The notes beneath the pieces were generated by a model. That model saw only the letters and a program-made list of their open reading frames with translations, had not been told where the DNA came from and ran no database searches. A stretch of 64,000 bases of DNA from Amyelois transitella. Its lineage: Eukaryota; Arthropoda; Insecta; Lepidoptera; Pyralidae. Location: positions 4,588,001 through 4,652,000 of the forward strand of contig NC_083531.1 of the NCBI RefSeq assembly GCF_032362555.1, written 5' to 3'. Both the position numbers and the translations under genes were made by a program. The number at the start of each line of letters is the position of its first letter. The stretch's first letter is position 1. This document shows positions 61,285 to 64,000 of the stretch, in pieces.

Positions 61285-64000
61285 TAGAGGCCGCCCGCGA
61301 CTTCGTCCGCGTGGAAACCCATATCATAACTTAACAATCAATCCCGCGGGAAATCCGGATAAAAATGACTTTATACATACATACATAAAATCACGCCTCT
61401 CTCCCGGAGGGGTAGGCAGAGACTACCCCTTTCCACTTGCCACGATCTCTGCACACTTCCTTCGCTTCATCCACATTCATAACTCTCTTCATGCAAGCTC
61501 GGCTAAAAAAAAAAAATCAATACTTTTGACCTGACCCAAAAATGACTTTATATGGACCAAATACTTAAGGAGTTACGCAAGGAGCTAACTTAGGCCCTTT
61601 ATTTATTTGTTTACTAGAGGCCGCCCGCGACTTCGTCCGCATGTAAGTTAATCTTATCAATCCCGCGGGAACTCCGGGATAAAAAGTAGCCTATATGTTA
61701 TTCTGGGTCTTCAGCATACCAAATTTCATCTTAATCGGTTCAGTATTTTTGCGTGAAAGTGTAACAAACATCCATACTGACATCCTGACATACTCACAAA
61801 CTTTCGCATTTATAATAAGTAAATAAGTTTACGCGGAGAAATTCGAAATTTACGCGGACGAAGTCGCGGGCAACAGCTAGTATAGGTACTATAAATATCA
61901 AACAACTTTCGCATTTATAATATTATAGTAGGATTTACCAGACAATTTTTTTTTTTTTTACATATATTGTTATATTTTATGTATTTTTTTTTGCTTCATA
62001 CAATATTACAGCACCTCCGCTCCTTAGGCGTGGTGGGTAAATTCGTCGAGTTCTACGGCCCCGGGGTGTCGGCACTGAGCATAGCAGACCGCGCCACCGT
62101 GGCCAACATGTGTCCCGAGTTCGGCGCGACCGTCGCTCACTTCCCGGTCGATAGCAGGTCGCTGTTGTACCTCGCTCAGACCAGTGAGTCAATCAGTCAA
62201 ATGTGTTATGTATTTATTTATTATGTATTGAAAAATTACATACATACATACACACATACATATAATCAGTCAATGTGTTATATATTTATTTATTGTGTAT
62301 TAAAAAATTACATACATACATATAATCATATTTATTATGTATTAAAAAATTACATACATACTACATACATATAATCAGTCAATGTTTTATATATTTATTT
62401 ATAATGTACTAGCTGTGCCCGCGACTTCGTCCGCGTAGAATAGTTATCTTGGGCATCATTGAAACCTTCAAGGATTAATAATTTTCACATATTCCATTAT
62501 TTCTTTGCTCCTCATAGTTGCAGCGTGACGTTATATATCCCAAAGCCTTCCTCGATAAATGGTCTATTCGACGCAAAAGAGTTTTTCAATTCGGACCAGT
62601 AGTTCATGAGATTAGCGCGTTCAAACAAACAAACTCTTTCAGCTTTTTAATATAAGTATAGATTAAAAAATTACTGGGTAAATTCGTCGAGTTCTACGGC
62701 CCCGGGGTCTCGGCACTGAGCATAGCAGACCGCGCCACCGTGGCGAACATGTGTCCCGAGTTCGGCGCGACCGTCGCTCACTTCCCGGTCGATGGCAGGT
62801 CGCTGCTGTACCTCGCGCAGACCAGTGAGTCGATCAGTCAATATGTTATATATTCAGTGTGTCAATCAGTCAATATGTTATATATTCAGTGAGTCAATCA
62901 GTCAATATGTTATATATTCAGTGAGTCAATCAGTCAATATGTTATATATTCAGTGAGTCAATCATTCAATGTGTTATATATTTATTTATAATGTACTAGC
63001 TGTGCCCGCGACTTCGTCCGCGTAGAATAGTTATCTTGGGCATCATTGAAACCTTCAAGGATTAATAATTTTCACATATTCCATTATTTCTTTGCTCCTT
63101 ATAGTTGCAGCGTGACGTTGTATAGCCTAAAGCCTTCTCGATAAATGGTCTATTCGACGCAAAAGAGTTTTTCAATTCGGACCAGTAGTTCATGAGATTA
63201 GCGCGTTCAAACAAACAAACTCTTTCAGCTTTATGATATAAGTATAGATTAAAAAATTACTGGGTAAATTCGTCGAGTTCTACGGCCCCGGGGTCTCGGC
63301 ACTGAGCATAGCAGACCGCGCCACCGTGGCGAACATGTGTCCCGAGTTCGGCGCGACCGTCGCTCACTTCCCGGTCGATGGCAGGTCGCTGCTGTACCTC
63401 GCGCAGACCAGTGAGTCGATAAGTCAAATGTATTAAAATGTATAAAAAAATTACATACATACATACATATAATCAGTCAATGTGTTATATATTTATTTAT
63501 TATGTATTGAAAAATTACATACATACATATAATCATATTTATTATGTATTGAAAAATTACATACATACATACATATAATCAGTCAATGTGTTATATATTT
63601 ATTTATTGACACCACAAATAGACCAGTAAGTCAATCAGTATCTTTTGTGTTATATATTTATTTATTATGTATAAAAAATTACATACATACATACATATAA
63701 TCAGTCAATGTTTTATATATTTATTTATTGACACCACACACGGACCAGTAAGTCAATCAGTCAAATGTGTTTATATATTTATCTATTATGTATTAAAAAA
63801 ATTACTGGGTAAATTCGTCGAGTTCTACGGCCCCGGGGTGTCGGCACTGAGCATAGCAGACCGCGCCACCGTGGCCAACATGTGTCCCGAGTTCGGCGCG
63901 ACCGTCGCTCACTTCCCGGTCGATGGCAGGTCGCTGCTGTACCTCGCGCAGACCAGTGAGTCAATCAGTCAAATTTGTTATATATTTATTTATTATGTAT
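50774..64000 (+). CDS. IRP1: IRP1 / cytosolic aconitase, 5' part (9 exons, residues 1-325)
   Basis: With a 4Fe-4S cluster this protein converts citrate to isocitrate in the cytosol; without it, it binds iron-responsive elements in mRNAs. Exons seen: 50774-50780, 51819-51911, 53087-53253, 57873-58018, 58553-58622, 59506-59568, 60234-60360, 61095-61225, 62012-62183; all phases agree (976 nt). The start ATGGCG follows CATCACACC. Features: ANNPFSSL near the start, [26 protein letters not shown] with substrate-contact Gln89, [76 protein letters not shown] with the 207-209 DSH substrate loop, [15 protein letters not shown] and [14 protein letters not shown]. This arrangement is that of IRP1/ACO1, not mitochondrial aconitase. 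The family is about 890 aa, so the cluster cysteines lie beyond the window. Whether it binds RNA cannot be judged here. Confidence 0.95.
51819..51911 (+). CDS. IRP1: IRP1 exon 2 (residues 3-34)
   Basis: Acceptor ATATTTCAG, donor G|GTGAGA, phase 1. Confidence 0.92.
51955..52110 (+). repeat. Family A repeat, 3' half
   Basis: Starts at GTAGACCATGGGCTAGCAAC, 40 bases after the IRP1 exon 2 donor. Confidence 0.8.
52249..52545. mobile_element. Helitron family 2 (5' part) fused to reverse family A copy
   Basis: TCCTACTAATATTATAAATG to about 52400, then a reverse family A copy (52402-52543) ending GGTGCCGGGAACCACACGGC. Confidence 0.7.
52639..53028 (-). mobile_element. Lep1-like Helitron interrupted by a family A copy
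   Basis: Helitron 52639-52730 and 52980-53028. A reverse family A copy (52733-52978) sits between, so family A moved after the Helitron here. At 4.17 kb the order is the same. Confidence 0.78.
53087..53253 (+). CDS. IRP1: IRP1 exon 3 (residues 34-89)
   Basis: Acceptor CTCTTCCAG, donor CAG|GTTGGT. Its last 90 or so bases and donor recur four more times downstream. Confidence 0.93.
53254..53897 (+). repeat. 4 tandem copies of IRP1 exon 3 end plus 5' splice site
   Basis: Units end (CTGCAG or TTGCAG before GTTGGT) at 53416, 53579, 53738 and 53897, giving periods 163, 163, 159 and 159. Each has about 65 bases of intron start with TGAATGAATGA, then CGAGAAGGACGTACAGAACG to the exon end and donor. 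An acceptor is missing in all of them. Confidence 0.9.
53999..54465. repeat. Forward and reverse family A copies
   Basis: Full forward copy 53999-54258 and reverse copy 54262-54455 lacking the tail, joined tail to tail. Confidence 0.8.
54466..54779. other. AT-rich intron sequence, nothing recognised
   Basis: Poly-T and poly-A runs within IRP1 intron 3; no exon-like segment. Confidence 0.45.
54780..54915 (-). repeat. Family G element, reverse
   Basis: Subrepeats AAAAGCGACGGATTTAGCGC and ends TTTTTCGCAAATCCCATGGG, the mirror of the 40.0-kb copy. Confidence 0.65.
54937..55425. repeat. Forward and reverse family A copies
   Basis: Forward copy with a central deletion 54937-55125; reverse copy 55180-55420. 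Confidence 0.8.
55519..55875 (+). repeat. Family D end followed by a full family A copy
   Basis: Family D 55519-55613; family A 55614-55875 starting GTGCTGTGTGGTTCCCGGCA. The same D-then-A order occurs at 43.73-44.13 kb, so the two may have moved together or share a preferred site. Confidence 0.75.
55878..56313 (-). repeat. tRNA-headed SINE (family S) split by a Helitron
   Basis: SINE parts 55878-55958 and 56168-56313; head with TGCGCCACAGAGGCCGT at the right. Confidence 0.85.
55959..56167 (+). mobile_element. Helitron family 2 inserted in a SINE, exact ends
   Basis: 209 bp, TCCTACAAATATTATAAATG to GGGCGGCCTCTAG, placed between A and T of the SINE. A second case of the same nested order as at 11.7 kb. 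Confidence 0.88.
56449..56760 (+). repeat. tRNA-headed SINE (family S) carrying a Helitron fragment
   Basis: SINE parts 56449-56582 and 56671-56760. The insert 56583-56670 is a reverse, truncated family 2 Helitron ending TTATAATATTAGTAGGA. Confidence 0.82.
56902..57335. repeat. Reverse then forward family A copies
   Basis: Reverse copy 56902-57130, forward copy 57135-57335 with a deletion near its centre. Confidence 0.78.
57346..57478 (+). repeat. Family E repeat
   Basis: GATAAGTCCGCCTTTGTACC and TATGGTGCAATAAAGAGTTT, ending in (ATCT)n. Confidence 0.65.
57489..57795 (-). mobile_element. SINE S fragment and family B LINE 3' end
   Basis: SINE fragment 57489-57545; reverse family B copy 57550-57745. 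A forward GTGTGGAGGGAAAGGTCGGA piece of family B follows at 57758-57790, an inverted junction. Confidence 0.65.
57873..58018 (+). CDS. IRP1: IRP1 exon 4 (residues 90-138)
   Basis: Acceptor TTGTTCCAG, donor TC|GTAAGT, phase 2. Confidence 0.95.
58268..58530 (+). repeat. Family A repeat, full length
   Basis: Starts GTGCCGTGTCGTTCCCGGCA; ends about 20 bases upstream of the IRP1 exon 5 acceptor. Confidence 0.85.
58553..58622 (+). CDS. IRP1: IRP1 exon 5 (residues 138-161)
   Basis: Acceptor TTGTTCACAG, donor AAG|GTAATT. Confidence 0.94.
58745..58910 (+). mobile_element. Family B LINE 3' end
   Basis: Intact NRRAC to PSGKEA coding tail in IRP1 intron 5. Confidence 0.7.
58920..59315 (+). repeat. Family C SINE-like repeat, longest copy
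   Basis: Runs from a weak B-box-like AAGTTCGAATCCCAACGC through CACATTCAGGTAACTGGATG to CGACCGGGACTAAAGCCGGG. Confidence 0.65.
59325..59475 (-). mobile_element. Family B LINE 3' end, reverse
   Basis: Reverse copy with a decayed tail; stops about 30 bases from the IRP1 exon 6 acceptor. Confidence 0.7.
59506..59568 (+). CDS. IRP1: IRP1 exon 6 (residues 162-182)
   Basis: Acceptor TGTTCTCAG, donor CAG|GTCAGT; 63 nt, exactly 21 codons. Confidence 0.94.
59676..59920 (-). repeat. tRNA-headed SINE (family S), full length
   Basis: Reverse copy; B box GGGGTTCGAACCCGGGACC and head TGCGCCACAGAGGCCGT at its right end. Confidence 0.85.
59945..60205 (-). repeat. Family A repeat, full length
   Basis: Reverse copy ending GTGCCGGGAACCACACGGCA, 28 bases before the IRP1 exon 7 acceptor. 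Confidence 0.85.
60234..60360 (+). CDS. IRP1: IRP1 exon 7 (residues 183-225)
   Basis: Acceptor GTTTTTCAG, donor G|GTGAGT; carries the DSH loop. The 12-bp minisatellite begins about 30 bases after the donor. Confidence 0.95.
60391..60775. repeat. 12-bp imperfect minisatellite
   Basis: About 32 copies of a 12-base unit close to ATACATACATTA, with CAGACATTAA and CATCAATACA variants. Because 12 is a multiple of three it stays open in frames on both strands; no protein is implied. Confidence 0.88.
60776..61062. repeat. Family A copies, reverse then forward tail
   Basis: Reverse copy 60776-60945; forward remnant 60946-61062 lacking its middle. Confidence 0.7.
61095..61225 (+). CDS. IRP1: IRP1 exon 8 (residues 225-268)
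   Basis: Acceptor GTCCAACAG, donor AAG|GTAAGA; followed at once by a (TA)n run. Confidence 0.95.
61229..61283. repeat. (TA)n microsatellite after IRP1 exon 8
   Basis: About 50 bases of alternating T/A beginning four bases after the donor, followed by a Helitron CTAG end. Confidence 0.85.
61284..61935. mobile_element. Cluster of Helitron family 2 pieces and a family B tail
   Basis: Helitron end 61284-61360 (reverse), family B tail 61373-61510 (reverse), Helitron copy 61614-61817 (reverse), a forward CTAG end 61820-61881, and a reverse 5'-end piece 61890-61934. Successive insertions and rearrangement are evident. Confidence 0.7.
62012..62183 (+). CDS. IRP1: IRP1 exon 9 (residues 269-326)
   Basis: Acceptor AATATTACAG, donor ACC-A|GTGAGT. 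Three further copies of its last 148 bases with donor follow. Confidence 0.94.
62405..62664 (-). mobile_element. Lep1-like Helitron between IRP1 exon 9 copies
   Basis: CTAGCTGTGCCCGCGACTTC to ATATAAGTATAGA; closely matched by the copy at 62996. Confidence 0.8.
62677..63955 (+). repeat. 3 extra copies of IRP1 exon 9 end plus 5' splice site
   Basis: Copies 62677-62824, 63263-63410 and 63808-63955, each 148 bases from the GGTAAATTC codon run to ACC-A|GTGAGT. All begin after AATTACTG, with no acceptor visible. All three share GATGGCAGG and CTCGCGCAG where exon 9 has GATAGCAGG and CTCGCTCAG, so they descend from one another or exon 9 has changed since. The coding frames are open. Confidence 0.9.
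62996..63248 (-). mobile_element. Lep1-like Helitron, duplicate of the 62.4-kb copy
   Basis: Same substitutions and same flanks (TATAATGTA on one side, TTAAAAAATTACTGGG on the other) as the first copy, so it was carried along by tandem duplication. Confidence 0.8.

Overview
The window is insect nuclear DNA, almost certainly from a moth or butterfly. The reasons are intron-rich genes with GT-AG junctions, AT-rich spacers, and dense lepidopteran-type repeats: Lep1-like Helitrons ending in CTAG, tRNA-headed SINEs and (ATGT)n-tailed elements. No bacterial or viral gene content was seen.

Three host genes could be rebuilt exon by exon, all with consistent reading phase. Urm1 (ubiquitin-related modifier, + strand, 21008-23081, 2 exons, 108 aa). 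RanGAP (Ran GTPase-activating protein, - strand, 49912 down to 28219, 13 exons, 573 aa, complete). IRP1/cytosolic aconitase (+ strand, from 50774, 9 exons seen, first 325 aa; the gene runs off the right edge). RanGAP and IRP1 are head to head with 861 bp between start codons. Urm1 and RanGAP converge.

Layout: 1-5.7 kb repeat mosaic. 5.7-12.1 kb an array of about 26 diverged units, each built on a conserved core that can fold into an imperfect hairpin. 12.1-20.4 kb repeat mosaic with an inverted duplication. 21.0-23.1 kb Urm1, with a hAT element in its intron. 23.2-27.9 kb an intact Ty3/gypsy element with apparently identical LTRs. 28.2-49.9 kb RanGAP, whose introns carry a Tc1 element (28.5-30.3 kb), a two-ORF LINE (about 32.8-37.5 kb) and many SINEs. 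50.8-64 kb IRP1.

The most unusual pattern concerns exon ends. Three exons, one in RanGAP and two in IRP1, have had their 3' part plus the 5' splice site copied in tandem into the following intron: 16, 4 and 3 extra copies. None of the extra copies I inspected has a visible splice acceptor. Several perfect or near-perfect short-loop fold-backs and tandem duplications occur in the same window, so local DNA amplification seems frequent here. Repeat classes are assigned by structure only; no database search was possible.
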